Source of the DNA: Lojkania enalia
Lineage: Eukaryota; Ascomycota; Dothideomycetes; Pleosporales
Assembly (NCBI GenBank): GCA_010094045.1
Contig: ML986805.1
Location: 10,014 to 66,668, forward strand
Reading direction: 5' to 3'
Length of the DNA stretch: 56,655 nucleotides
The notes beneath the pieces are model-generated. The model saw only the letters and a list, made by a program, of their open reading frames with translations, did not search any database and was not told where the DNA came from. Shown in pieces: positions 23,069-34,774 of this stretch. Every line of letters begins with the position of its first letter. The first letter of the stretch is position 1. A program made the translations under genes and the position numbers.

Positions 23069-24624
23069 CCTCTTTTTAAGCAGCTATCTCAGCAGCTTTA
23101 GCCTTAGTAAAGCTACCTTACTTCTATAGAACCTTTTTTAATCGCTTTTTACGCTATAATAGAGGTTTATTTACTTTTTAAAGCTGACTAATCTAACGCT
23201 AAAATAGTACGTATAAATAAGCTATCTATATAGTACTTTTAGTAAGCGAATTAAGAGAATTATTAATTATAGTAGGTAAGCTATTTTAATACCTAATAAT
23301 ATAGTCTTAAATTAGTATTATTTAAGACTCTAGTTTAATAGTATTAGTTAGTATTTTTAACTTTTAGAGGCAACTAGCTACTAGTAGTAGTAATAGAGTA
23401 TAAAGCTTAATATTAAACTAGTACCTTAAAAGCTTATATATATATTAGCCTTAGTAATAGAATATTAATATACTATACGAAAGGTTAGCAGAAAGTTAAA
23501 CTTTATAATATAGTAGATACTAGCTTATATCAGCTTATTAATCTTACGCCTATATAATTTCTTTAATAGTAAGAAGTAGCCTATATTTAAAAGCTATAGT
23601 AGATACGATAAATATACTAGTATATAAAATAGAATAATATCTTTCTCTTTATAGAGTAGCTAAAATTTAGTAGACCTATAGCTCTTATAACTATTAATAA
23701 CTAGTAGACGATAAGTACCTACTATATACTACCTTATATACTAATTAAAACGCTCTAGCTATTTAATTATAAGCTTATTATTTATCTATCTACTATTATT
23801 TAGTAAGATTACTCCTCTAGATAGTATATTATTACCCTAATACTATATAGAGAGGTACTATTTACTAGTAAAGATAATAAATAGTAGGATAATATTACTA
23901 TAAGTACTAATAGCCTAAATAACTATTATCTACTTATAATTATCTAGCTATAGTAATTTTAGTCGACTAGCTAATAGCTTAGTACTAGTAACTATCTTAC
24001 TAGTAGATATAATACTTATCTAGAAGCCCGTCTCGTTAAAATTATAAATATTATTATTAGTAATACTATACTTTACTTTAATATTATATATTAGGTTAAA
24101 CTAGCTATTAATAACTTTAAGATTCTTATAGAGAGTTCTTTAATAGTTGTATTTTTAATAGAAGTATGTTTTAAGCTTAGTAATGCGATTAATAAAGTTT
24201 ATTAGCTAGTTTTTACTAATCTAGTCTATAAAGCGAGTTCTAAGTAAATAGTTAACTATATCTTATATACTATCGATTATAGGAAGGTATCTACAAGATA
24301 ATAGGTCTAGTATATACTATATTATAGTTAATTCTTCTAGCTTTATAAGCTTCTTTAAATTAGGCTTATAATCGCGTTATAAAGGTTTGCTGGCGTATTA
24401 GTCTCTAAGCGTTATTTAGAAGATACTATAAATAGCTGTAGTACTTTATACGCTTTAAATTTAATCTTAATTAATAGCTAAAATAGCTAGTAATATCTAA
24501 TCTTCTTAATAGACCAATTAAGGTTAAGGTAGTTACTATATTATATTATAAGTAGGTAGGGTATAACTTCTTAGTAAAAGTAGGTAACTTACTTAGGTAA
24601 GTAACTCGCTTATAAAATATATTA

Positions 24625-25152
24625 GTAGTTTTTTTTATAATTTTATTATTATATATATTTCTAGTAGAATCTATAATATATATAATAATAGTTTATAGTT
24701 ATTTAATTAACATTCTAGGTAAATAGTATTTTTAATATATTTAACCTTTATATCTCTCTTTAAAATCCTTTTAAATATTTTTATATCTATAGTTTTTTAT
24801 ATATTATTTATCTATTATCTTCTAATTTATAAAGATTTAGTAGGTTATTATTATTAAGTATTTTAGATAACTTAACTATTATAGAGTTAGTAGTTAGTAG
24901 TTATTTATTTATATAACAGTTATTAGTTATTACTAGTTATTTATTCGTATAGTAGTTACTAGTTATTACTAGTTACTTATTTATATAGCAGTTATTAGTT
25001 ATTATATAGTAGAACTATATAATTATATTCTTCCTTTATATAAGATATTTAGCTGTTTATATACTCTATTCTAGGCTTAATATAGATGTTTTAAGTTCGT
25101 ACGAGTAAAAGAATTTAATCTCCCTTTTCCCTTATAATTTTTATCTAGAAAG
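24625..25152. other. AT-rich repeat DNA without a gene
   Basis: Includes three near-copies of a roughly 55-bp tandem unit around 24895-25015, recognisable by the repeated ATAGCAGTTATTAGTTATTA-like words. No coding relic seen. Confidence 0.5.
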
Positions 25153-25431
25153 TGTAACGATGTAAAGAAATCGTTCTACGAAAAGCTTTATATACAACCT
25201 TATCCTAAAGCTTTTCGCTTATCTTATCCTACCCCCGGTTCTACCCCTTTTCCCTTCCGTATATAGTTGTACACTCCCTTATAAGTAGCTTGGTAGTTCT
25301 TCTATATCCTTTCGTACAAGGCCTATAGGTGTTAATAGAATTCCTAGGTCCCTGAACCCCTACGTACTCCTATATACCTCTGAGTGGATTCGTGCCGTAT
25401 TCGGACCTATTATCTTACCTGCGCTGTTATA
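25153..25431 (+). repeat. Solo LTR (279 bp) of the first Gypsy family
   Basis: Starts TGTAACGA and ends GCTGTTATA; flanked by a perfect 5-bp GAAAG duplication (25148-25152 and 25432-25436). It is the reverse complement of the LTR at 5817-6095 with identical length. No internal Gypsy sequence adjoins it, so it is best read as the product of LTR-LTR recombination. Confidence 0.88.
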
Positions 25432-25559
25432 GAAAGAAAGGTGTAAAATAGAAATATATAATAGCTACTATATATTTAACTTCGTTTTTACTCTCGCTAA
25501 TTTTCGGTTAAAAGTTTAACTACTAATTAGTATTAAATAGACTCTATTAGCTAGCTTAA

Positions 25560-26050
25560 TATTAGTAAAGTAAGATAGAATAAAGTATAGTATTATACAG
25601 TATATATAATATATAGAGATAGTAGAGTAAGTAAGTAACTATTTTATTAATTACTATCGGGTACTATATATATATTTAAAGGGGCTATATAATATATATA
25701 CTCGGTTTAAATATATATACTATTTTATAGATTTTAGCTATATAATATTTACTTTAACTCTATATAATATTTTCTATTTAGATATTAATAGATATTTAAT
25801 ATATTTTTCTAACTTATACTACTAGAAACTTTAAACGATTTAAAAGAGTTAAAAGAAATTAGAAAACTATCTTCTAAAACTATAATAGTAAAAAAAGTAG
25901 CTTTTATATAATAGGAAATAATTTTTAGTAGGAAAAGATAGCTTATAATATTAAATTATCCGATAATATTATATATTATTTAGTATAAAATAATCGTTAA
26001 GTATAATAATTTATTTTTTATAAAACGATAATTTTTTTTTAATAATCTTA
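25560..26050 (-). pseudogene. hAT-like transposase N-terminal relic (copy 2)
   Basis: Closely parallels 8880-9372 in the same orientation: the minus-strand start region and the terminal stretch (CGATAATTTTTTTTT) align along their length. It carries many more C-to-T/G-to-A changes, and nothing is translatable. Identity depends on copy 1. Confidence 0.5.
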
Positions 26051-26363
26051 TTATTTAGGTTATTAAGTTAAGCTAACTACTTAGTACTAGAGAGTTTAGA
26101 CTCTACTAGTCGGCTTAGCTTTTAACTAGTTAGTAGAACTATATTCTAGGATTTCTATAGTTTTAAATCTAGTAAACTTAGCCGATTACCTAAAATACTT
26201 AAAAAATATTTTTAATAGAATATAGGTTTTACTTATAGTATAGTTTAAGGATAAAATTCGCCAGCTTAATAAAGTACTGACTAGTAATTAAATCTAGAAG
26301 CTAAACGAAATTATTTTCTAGGTTTTTACTATTAGGCTGGTAAATAGGGTATATAGTACCTTA

Positions 26364-26525
26364 TCTAGGTTGAGGTTGGGTTCGGGGTTCTTAGCGCTGG
26401 GGTTAGGGTTAAGGTAGGGTTCTTAGCGCTGGGGTATAGGTTAGGTAGAGGTTCTTGGCATTAAGGTTGAGGTTAGGGTAGGGTTCTTAGCGCTGGGGTA
26501 TAAGGTTAAGGTAGGGGTACTCTAT
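26364..26525 (+). repeat. Degenerate telomere-like tandem array (GGTTAGGGT / TTCTTAGCGCTGGGG units)
   Basis: Four to five units of roughly 32 bp alternate a GGTTAGGGT-like half with GGGTTCTTAGCGCTGGGGTA. A related array in inverted orientation (CCCTAA-type) occurs at about 32440-32580. The units are longer and more complex than a telomere, so this is not a simple chromosome end. Confidence 0.7.
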
Positions 26526-26539
26526 AAGGTTCCTCTATA

Positions 26540-26645
26540 ATTACAGGAAATAATTATATATTACATATTTATTATATATTATATATTATATATTTATTAT
26601 ATATTATATATCAAATATTTATTACTATAAATTATTATAGTAGAG
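26540..26645. repeat. AT low-complexity tract (ATATTATATATTT repeats)
   Basis: Near-perfect A/T tandem repeat with units of about 20 bp (TTATATATTATATATTA-like). It directly follows the telomere-like array. Confidence 0.7.
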
Positions 26646-27589
26646 AACTAGTTTTATTTAAAGTAGCCTTTTCTAAGCCTAAGACTACCTAGGGATTATA
26701 ACTCTAATCTAATAGAAGACTAAACTTCTTATAGTATCGCTTTACCAAATATGCATCCTTATTTTAGATAGTAACCCGCTTTACGTGAATTGCGTTTATA
26801 TTATAGTCTAGTATAGTTAGTATTATATAGTATAAATTATATAAAAAATAATATACCTTTAAAGAACCTAATAAGAAAAGCCTCAGCAGATTCTTAGAGA
26901 GCCTTAATTACGCTCTATTACCAACGCATCTTACTACTATAGGTATCCTCTCGAACTACGGTAGTAATTTTACGGATTAGCCGCGAAAAAGGGAGCTTTT
27001 AAAGGAGGAGTTCAGTACTCTTCTAATATTATTTAATCTGTCGAAGTGCGACAGCTATATCTTATTAGTATATAACTGTAATAAAAACCTGTAATAACTT
27101 ACTCCTAGAGCGATAGCAACGCTTTACTAGCGCAGGCTTTGCTGGTACAAGTACCTTACAAGCTGATTTAGCAGCGAGCTGCTTTTAGGGAGACTTGTTA
27201 CCCGTTAGAACGATTTTAGATCGTGCTATTCCTCGAGTGCGAGACATTATGTGTTAATAGTAGTAGAGTAGAGTGGTTAACGTTGATAATTGAGGTTGGT
27301 AGTATGAAGCTAAGTTGAGGTTCGTTGATAGATACCCAAAATGTAAATATAGATGCTAAGATACGCACGTGCTAAGAGCTAGTACCGAATTAGGATTATA
27401 AAGTAAAGCTAATAAGGTGTTTAGGCGTGCATTACAAGAATACTGTGATAAAAAACTATAATAACTTACTATCTTATAAAACCAGCAGTGCGCTTTTCAG
27501 TGATAGTTTTTTATACTAAACTAACTAATATTTTATATTTATTTAGATGTGCATATATTTTGTTATTATTTCTATCTAATCTATACTAG

Positions 27590-28990
27590 TAGGTGGCATG
27601 TACGCTCGTCGCGTCGAGCCTGACACCCTACTACAACTCTTCTTCCTACTATACTCTTATTAGCGTAACCCCAAATCTTCGATTTATTATATACTTTTAT
27701 TACAGTTCCTATAAAATGTCGACTATTAAAGCAGAGCCTATCGACGACAATTTTCTCGATAGTCCAGATAGCTTGCTACTACTAAAGCTACCAGAGCTAC
27801 CAGTTAGCTTCGACTAAGATAAGTGGGCGAAGTTAATACAGGTAAGTAATTATACCAGTCTTTTATCATAGTTTACTAATAAATATAGGGCTGGCAGTTA
27901 GAAGATTATGAAATTAAATATGTCCTTTCACTACGCGGTTAAGCTGGTTCTTAAAAAGGCCGTCCAACCAACCTTGTAGTACCCTTTAAGAGTATACTTA
28001 GCAATACTAAGCGCGCTATCCAACAGAGAGATAAGGCTATATCGCTTACTGCTAAGGAAAAGGCTATTAAGAGTACCTATGCTGCTGATCGCTCTGCTAA
28101 GAGTACTAAGAAGAGGCAGCTACAGAAAAGTGCTGAATATATGGCGCTAGGGGAAGAAGAAAAAAAAAAGATGTTAGATGAAGCTATTAAAGCTATAGCG
28201 GAGAAGCGCTTTAACGATCATAAGTCTAGTAAGTTATTATAGTTATTTATCATATATATATATACTTACAAGTAAATAGGTAATTGGTTAGAGGTAAGGC
28301 TAAAGGCTGTCTACTTGAAATGGGAGTATATCGACCAAGAGATTAGCCTTAGACGTCACCAAGCAGTTCTATTAAAGGCTACTAGTTAAGAGAAAGATGC
28401 ATCTACTATATAAGAATCAGCTCGTGGTCTATTGCGGGTATATAGCTCTGGAGGGGCTGTATAGAAGGTTATATATAAGATATACTAAGATAGCCTTCTT
28501 AAGCTATAAAATAATAGCTTTAAAAGTAAGGATGCTTAAAATAAATAGTAAGAGTTTGTTGAGGGACTATCTAAGGAAGAGTTAGCTATAGTCTCAGAGC
28601 TAGAGTAGAAGTAAGTTTATTATATTTTTTATCACATCTATTCATCACAGATATATACTAATTACTACCCTAGATATTAAGAGCCTCCATCAGTATATAA
28701 TTAATTCGATAATAATCTTCTTCTCGATTCGAACTTACCCTATATTAAAGGTATTAAAAGCGATGAGTGCGAAGAGGAGGTTAATAATAACTCTAAAATT
28801 GAGGCTGAGCTTGCGTAATATAAGGATAAGTATAAGATATTAAGTAAGAAGTTAGATAGTACTTTTAAGGGCTTCTCAGATAAAGATATAACCGACTTTA
28901 ATAGTTTCTCGGATAATAATACTTCAATAAATAAGGATTAGCTTAGCCCTTACTACTAGTAGTTAGTAGAAGAAAATCTAATATACTTCT
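27590..28990 (+). pseudogene. Unidentified coding relics between the telomere-like arrays
   Basis: Several plus-strand open pieces show protein-like composition but match nothing I know. At 27717-27815 the reading is MSTIKAEPIDDNFLDSPDSL then LLKLPELPVSF. At about 28040-28235 a lysine-rich helical piece contains KKRQLQKSAEYMALGEEEKK, and at about 28300-28370 YLKWEYIDQEISLRRHQA. At about 28760-28930 an acidic piece contains GIKSDECEEEVNNNSKIEAE and FKGFSDKDITDFNSFSDNNT. Stops and frame changes interrupt them. They may be one multi-exon gene carried by the element and are much less AT-biased than their surroundings. Function unknown. Confidence 0.4.
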
Positions 28991-29389
28991 CTAATACTAT
29001 ATAAATTTTATTCATACTACTTCCCTATATATATAAACTTAATTAACTAGGGTAGTATATTATACTATATTACAGACTATAGTAGTATGTCGCAAAATAG
29101 ACTAGGGTGGTTATTAGATTCTGGGTAGTATGCTATAGTATCTCGCAGTATATTGCAGTACGTTAAATAATAGTAATTAACTGTGCTTCACAGTATATAA
29201 TAGTAATTTACTATACTTTATAGTATTTTCTAGACTGCGGCGTTCTGCGACATACTACAGCAGACTCCTATATACTACTAGAAGTATAGTATTAGTATAC
29301 CGTTTAGTAATAAAACCTATTATCTCTAAAAATAAATACTTGATACAATAGTATAATATACTACTGTTTTACTAGGGTTTCACATATAT

Positions 29390-29440
<51 letters not shown>

Positions 29441-29447
29441 CAGTAGT
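29390..29447 (+). repeat. (AGT)n trinucleotide microsatellite
   Basis: About 17 uninterrupted AGT units followed by one CAGTAG variant. It lies within the hAT element upstream of the transposase relic. Confidence 0.95.
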
Positions 29448-31724
29448 CTACAAACATAATTTATAGCTAGATACTCTCGATCGTTAACCCTAACTCCTTA
29501 TATACCCGCAATATCGTAATATTCCTGCTATTCTTTATTACAGCGTTTTATTATAGTTATATTAATACTAATACAAATCCAGCATCTCGCGATTGACGCT
29601 CCATCGATTTCCCGTCAAGGTTTCTAAGAAACCCATCAGCTAATTATATATCCGCGGATAGGGGATAAAGAAGATAGGTAGGGGGTAATAGAGCTTATTA
29701 ATATATGGATAGCATGGTGGGAATTAATACTATAGGCTCAGGACCCTTTAAATATACTCGACAAACTAAGGTGGAATTCAGCTACTCGTTATAGCAAGAT
29801 CTGGAGACAATTTGGGGAAGCTGTATAATTTCCAGATAGTTGCCTATTTGTATTCTATTACTACTGCGGCCTTCGACTTATATATCTAAATAAGAATTAT
29901 AATGGTATAAAGTATCTAATAAATTACCTTAGATCCCAGGCCTGTCTAAGAACTCTAGCTCCTAAGCATAATAGGTTCTATATACCTATAGCTAGGCCTC
30001 CCGATGATAAAGATCCGATTATACTACTATATTCTGCTAGCGCCTTCGAGTACGAACTAGTCCGTGTTATTATTAATAATAACTGGTCTTTCTAAACAGT
30101 AGATTACCCGTCCTTTTAACAATTCGTTTAGTTCCTCCAACCAGGTACTATATTAATTAGCTGATTTAGTTTTATAGGGCTATTCGAGCATGAGGTTATA
30201 GTAGCTTAATCCTCTCTTTTATATAACCTTAGCTAAAGTACAAAGATATTAATCGTGTTTAATGCCTAGTCTATAAAGAACCACCTTAGTTTCCTTATAG
30301 TAAAAGGGTACTATATTAATCAGGACTGGGAGTTCTGCGAGAGACTACTTAATTTTATCCCTGTTTAAGGAAGCTATACTGGTACTTCTATAGTAATAGA
30401 AGTACTACATATTCTATTAAACATAAATATATAACAACGATTGCTAGCAGTTACCTACGACAATACTACTAATAATAGTATACTTATATATACGATACAA
30501 GAGAAACTACGCGAAGACAGTATTAAATAGGACTATAAGGAGAATACAATTCTATACCTCGCTTATATTATCAATCTTATTATTTAGGAAATTATTTACT
30601 ATCTTAAGCTCGCACCCCCCGAAGAGATAGGAGACGGAGGAACTTTACAGCAACGCGATATGAATAAGATCCGGATATAGATTTCTGTCCCAAATTCTCT
30701 TTATAAGGTATAGCTTTTTATTACAGTTAGTTATTACAGTTATTACGTACTAATTTCTAGTTAGATTCGAGCTATTTGTAAAGTAATCGATCGATCGCCA
30801 TAGCGCTATAAGCGTTTTATTACTTTACAGGGCTCTCTACCACCTAAACACCGGCTGTCTGTAATAAAAGATATCCCAACTCGATAGAATTCGATATTTA
30901 ATATATATAACCGAGCAGTAGGCCTTAAGTAATATATTAACGACTGGCTTTAACATGAAATCAACTTAAAGATCCCTGCTTAGAGATCTGGTAATAATAA
31001 GGACGCTGAGGTAGATTTCTATAATCTCCAGCAACTTCGACTATCTGCTACTGAATAGTACTACTTAATACTGATTGTAGACCTGCTCGGCAATTTTAAA
31101 AGGGTAACTGAAGCGTTTAGCGAGAATATAAAGCCTCAGATCTAGTATATTTAGCAAATATATAATAGGCTCTTCGATTTCCTAGATAATATAAATAGAG
31201 ATCTAGCTGAAGATACAGAGAGTAACTTAAATTAGCTAATAGTAGTAAGAGCTGCAGTAGAGAAGGGTCGATCTAAATTAAGTAAATACTACTTAAAAAT
31301 AGACGCAAAGTGTAGTTACTTATTTAACTGTATAACAATCTTAGATCCATCCTAGAAGCTTATAGTATACGAGGTACTTTTATTACAGCTATTTATCACA
31401 TTAGCTTCTAACTATAACTATAGGACGAGACTTAGGACCCTTAATATAGGGAAACCTATCGCCAACAATTCCTTGAATATCTTAATCGCTATAATAAGGA
31501 TATACTAGGCTATGCCTTATCTACAATACCCCGACTTCGACGGGTACAAAGTAATAAGTAGTTTCGTAAACCATCTCTACAACGTTCATCCTTAAGCAGC
31601 TCCTTAAGTTTCCTAGGCCAGGATCTAAGTAACGTAGGAGAGGGAGAGGGAGAGGGAGAGTCAGAGGAAGAAGAGAAAGGACCAACTTATCGAGAAGGAG
31701 AAAGCTATCTAAGTACACCTCCTA

Positions 31725-32190
31725 TTCGAGGTCGTAACTTTGATGTATTAGGCTGGTGGAGAGTAAACAAATATTAGTATCCGCGGCTTACTCAGGTTGT
31801 AAGAGATATTCTCCTAATATAGATTGCAGGAGTTGGTGTTAAGCGGGTTTTTAATACTACTAGAGATGTAATTAGGGATAGAAGACATTACCTTGCTGCG
31901 CAGAGAATCCGGGATATTATATTTCTAAAATATATAATAAGCGGAGAGGACTATCATACTAAAGAAGTACGCTAGGCTATAGAGGCCCAGGATACTAGCG
32001 AGCTAAGCCCTCTTTATAGCGCTGATGAGGTTACGGATCTCTTTAAACTTCCAGCCTAGGTACACGACAAAGAACTAGAGATTAACCAGGAGATTGACTA
32101 GGAGAATATCGATCCTAGTACTACTACTAATAAGGAGCTGCCGCGAAAGCGTGTTCGTCGAGAAATTCGCAAACCTCTACGGTTTATATA
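31725..32190 (+). pseudogene. hAT C-terminal dimerisation domain relic
   Basis: The plus frame reads RNFDVLGWWRVNKY*YPRLT then QVVRDILLI*IAGVGVKRVF with NTTRDVIRDRRHYL. This is the hAT signature (D-x-x-x-W-W...Y-P-x-L...A-x-D-x-L-x-I...S-x-G-x-E-R-x-F). Two in-frame TAG stops fall where Q/W or P residues are usual. Confidence 0.85.
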
Positions 32191-32429
32191 ATAAATCACT
32201 ATTATAAATATATTATCGTGTCAGATTGAGCTATATAAGATTGATAGTTAAGGAGCGTACTACTACAGTCTGCGACGTACTACAGCGTACTGCCCTAGAA
32301 TCTAATAAAGCGAGATTAGCCTAATCTGTAATAAATAGCTGTGATAAAGCCCTAGAATATTATACTATATATACTCTTACTAAGCTACTTTCTAAAGTAT
32401 ACTAATTAGTTAGACCCTAAGGAAACCCA

Positions 32430-32580
32430 GTCCGTGCGACCCTACCTCAACCTATACCCTATTACTAAGCAGCTACCCTAACCCTACCTATACCCTAGGC
32501 TGATTAGTAAGACCCTAACCTTAACCCTACCCCACTTACGTAAGACCCTAACCCCAACCCAACCTATACCCATCTACCAG
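32430..32580 (-). repeat. Inverted telomere-like array (CCCTAACCCTACC units)
   Basis: Repeated ACCCTAACCCTACCTATACC-like words with CCTATACCC spacers; on the minus strand it reads GGGTTAGGGT like 26364-26525. The outer flanks also correspond: AGGCTGGTAAATAGGGTATA at about 26333 versus the reverse complement of TATACCCATCTACCAGCCT at about 32563. Confidence 0.7.
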
Positions 32581-32636
32581 CCTATTTACTACTATATAAC
32601 TTTCTTAAGTAACTAAGATAAATACTATTCTATATA

Positions 32637-33245
32637 ACGTATTTTATAAGTAAGTCGCCTACTTAAGTAAGTTACCTACTTTTACTAAGAAGTTATATCC
32701 TACCTACTTATAATATAATATAGTAACTACCTTAACTTTAATTAATCTATTAAAAAGGTTAAATATTACTAGCTATTTTAACTGTTAATTAAAATTATAT
32801 TTAGAGCGTATAAAATATTATAGCTATCTATAGTATTTCCTAAATAATACTTAAAGATTAATATACTAGCAAAACTTTATAATATAATTATAAGCCTAAT
32901 TTAAAGAAGCTTATAAAGCTAGAAGAATTAACTATAATATAGTATATACTAGATCTATTATCTTATAGATACCCTTCTATAATTAATAGTATATAAGATA
33001 TAGCTAACTATTTACTTAGAGCTTACTCTATAAACTAGATTAGTAAAAACTAGCTAATAAACTTTATTAATCGTATTTCTAAACTTAAAATATACTTCTA
33101 TTAAAAATACAACTATTAAAAAGCTTTTTATAAGAATTTTAAAGTTATTAGTAGTTAGTTTAACCTAGTATATAATACTAAAGTAAAGTATAGTATTATT
33201 AATAATAATATCTATAATTTTAATAAGATAGGCTTCTAAATAGAT
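32637..33245 (+). mobile_element. Fot-like DNA transposon fragment, inverted, cut by the assembly gap
   Basis: Begins after a TA with ACGTATTTTATAAGTAAGTC and is the reverse complement of the right-hand 600 bp of the 16984-24622 and 52932-54785 elements. The transposase would read on the plus strand. It stops at the run of Ns. Confidence 0.82.
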
Positions 33246-33255
33246 NNNNNNNNNN
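33246..33255. other. Assembly gap (10 N)
   Basis: Ten consecutive Ns. On the left is a transposon fragment; on the right is normal-composition DNA. The true gap length is unknown and the join is not proven by the sequence. Confidence 1.
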
Positions 33256-34547
33256 GATATGGGGTTTCACATATCTGTGTAGTGATAATGTGTTTTTCAT
33301 GGTACCGAGACAACTAATACTTGCATGATCTCGTCATCAACTACCGCGAATTGAAAATCTCAATCGGTAGGGGTACTATTTTTTAACATCAATACTCGCG
33401 TCTGCCCTAAATAAGACTTTACTTGGTGGGATACAGTACAGCGGGTTATAGACATGCCTTATCGTCTACCCTTCCTTCCACTGCCTCCCGGAAACCCTGG
33501 AAGGTTAGAAAGGGGTATCTTTACGAGCGTGTAAAGGTGCGGGGATCATAGCTACCTGTATTATGTGTCGGAAAACACAAGATAAAGGCAATGCAGATGA
33601 GTTCATGACGTTTTGCTTCCTCTCTCGCTATATTTCAAATATTACTGAAGTGCCACAACTTGCCACCGACTTGTGGCGCTGGCACTAGCAGCAAAGCTCA
33701 CTACAGATTCGACACTGATGTATCCGAAGCCCACATACAAGCACTGAAACAAAGTATGACGAGGTTTAGAAGATGATGTCTACTTTTGAGGAAATCTTCA
33801 CCTTCCTTCAAGCTAGATCAGAACCAAAAGCAACAGAAAGTCTGTCGAACTAAAGAGAGTGCCAACTCAGGCAATACTACTCGTAAAATTAGAGATGGTG
33901 ACCTTCTTCTCCAACTTTCACTCTTGCTGAAGGTGTGGCGTAGATACGAGTCTCCTTACATTTCCACTATGCCTACTTTCATGCTAGTCTCGGAAAATCA
34001 ATACCTAGATTTCCCCCATATACAAGGTAATATTCAAAGGTCTTGCGTCCCCCCGCGCAACTTTGGGGAGATAGATAGACGCGTCCTAGCATCGGATCCC
34101 TTACCTCATACCATACCATGCAGCTGGAACTTTTGATAATCTACTAGCACGAGTACCTGCGTCAATATAAACAGCTGTAATTTCTGACGATCAGTTACTA
34201 CGGTGGCTTCTAAGTGCTTATTTTCATTACGATCACCTTTAGATCATTGCGTTTCACAACGATTGCTTCCTTGAAGATATAGCTGCGGGGAGGAATCGAT
34301 TCTGCTCGCCTCTACTAGTTAATTCTGTGTTCGCAGTTGGCTGCGTAAGCCTTATATGCAACAAGACGGATTTTGTTTACTAAGTCCTCTAGAGTATTGA
34401 CCATAAGCCCCAAAATCCCGCCAAATTCTGGTTTCCCAACAATCCTGGATATTGGTTCTTTGCAAAGGCAAAGAAATCTTGGGAATGGCAGACTAGTAGG
34501 AGGAGGCTCCCTGACCTTCGGGCAACGCTTGTTTTAAATGTTATGTA
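33256..34547. other. Normal-composition DNA without a convincing gene
   Basis: Short open stretches only. The longest, around 33786-34136 on the plus strand, lacks an ATG start, recognisable domains or intron signals. I see no RNA gene. Confidence 0.45.
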
Positions 34548-34774
34548 TGTGATAGGGATTTGGCGAGTCTACTGAGTACGATTTCATACTACCGTACGGG
34601 AGCAAGTTATCCGGTTGCAGGTTGTATCAGATACCGTCGCACGACATCTAATCACGCTGGATATCAGCTGATATACCCTTCCTTATATACATAAATATGG
34701 CCTGCTGGCCATCCTCAATCAACCAGTTCAGCTCCTCATCTCCCTCCCTGAGACAAGATTCGCCTCTCACCACA
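34548..34774 (+). repeat. Short LTR-like element, copy 1 (227 bp, TSD ATGTA)
   Basis: Begins TGTGATAGGGATTTGGCGAG and ends GCCTCTCACCACA, i.e. TG...CA, with a perfect 5-bp ATGTA duplication (34543-34547 and 34775-34779). It contains a GATATCAGCTGATAT palindrome and a TATA-like CATAAATATGG. This copy carries about 45 bp near its 5' end that the other three lack. It is not RIP-mutated. Confidence 0.82.

Larger units (their letters stand above)
16984..24622 (-). mobile_element. Fot-like DNA transposon split by a Gypsy insertion
   Basis: The left terminus (ACGTATTTTACAAGTAAGTT after a TA at 16982-16983) and the inverted right terminus ending at 24622 (TA at 24623-24624) bound a transposon. Its left 268 bp and right 1.55 kb match the uninterrupted copy at 52932-54785 along their length. 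Between them sits a complete Gypsy retrotransposon (17252-23068 plus a 5-bp duplication). Removing it leaves about 1.82 kb, close to the 1.85 kb of the intact-length copy. Minus-strand DDE transposase relics follow 23069, all interrupted by stops. Confidence 0.85.
29111..32308 (+). mobile_element. hAT-superfamily DNA transposon, degraded
   Basis: A 39-bp inverted repeat (29111-29149 and 32270-32308, sharing TTATTAGATTCT and GTCGCAG-type blocks) encloses a plus-strand transposase relic. Long stretches remain readable: YCGLRLIYLNKNYNGIKYLI, then TYDNTTNNSILIYTIQEKLR, then ILYLAYIINLII (family C-x-A-H-x-I-N-L), ending in the hAT dimerisation region. Order and spacing match hAT transposases, which cut and paste using an RNase-H-like fold. 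Stops (mostly TAG/TAA from Q/W codons) disable it. True element ends and the 8-bp target duplication were not determined. Confidence 0.8.

Noticed and set aside
29390..29447. CRISPR-like array
   Set aside because: It is a plain trinucleotide microsatellite without spacers, in a eukaryotic genome.
26364..32580. True telomere or interstitial telomere from chromosome fusion
   Set aside because: The repeat units are about 32 bp and degenerate, the two arrays face each other across 6 kb of transposon DNA, and coding and repeat sequence continue on both sides.
1..33245. tRNA or rRNA genes in the AT-rich blocks
   Set aside because: I found no cloverleaf with an intact GGTTCGAATC-type T-arm and no rRNA-like sequence by eye; a tRNAscan run would be decisive.
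33786..34136. 116-codon plus-strand frame
   Set aside because: It lacks an ATG at its start, has no recognisable domain or splice partner, and its composition is not convincing.
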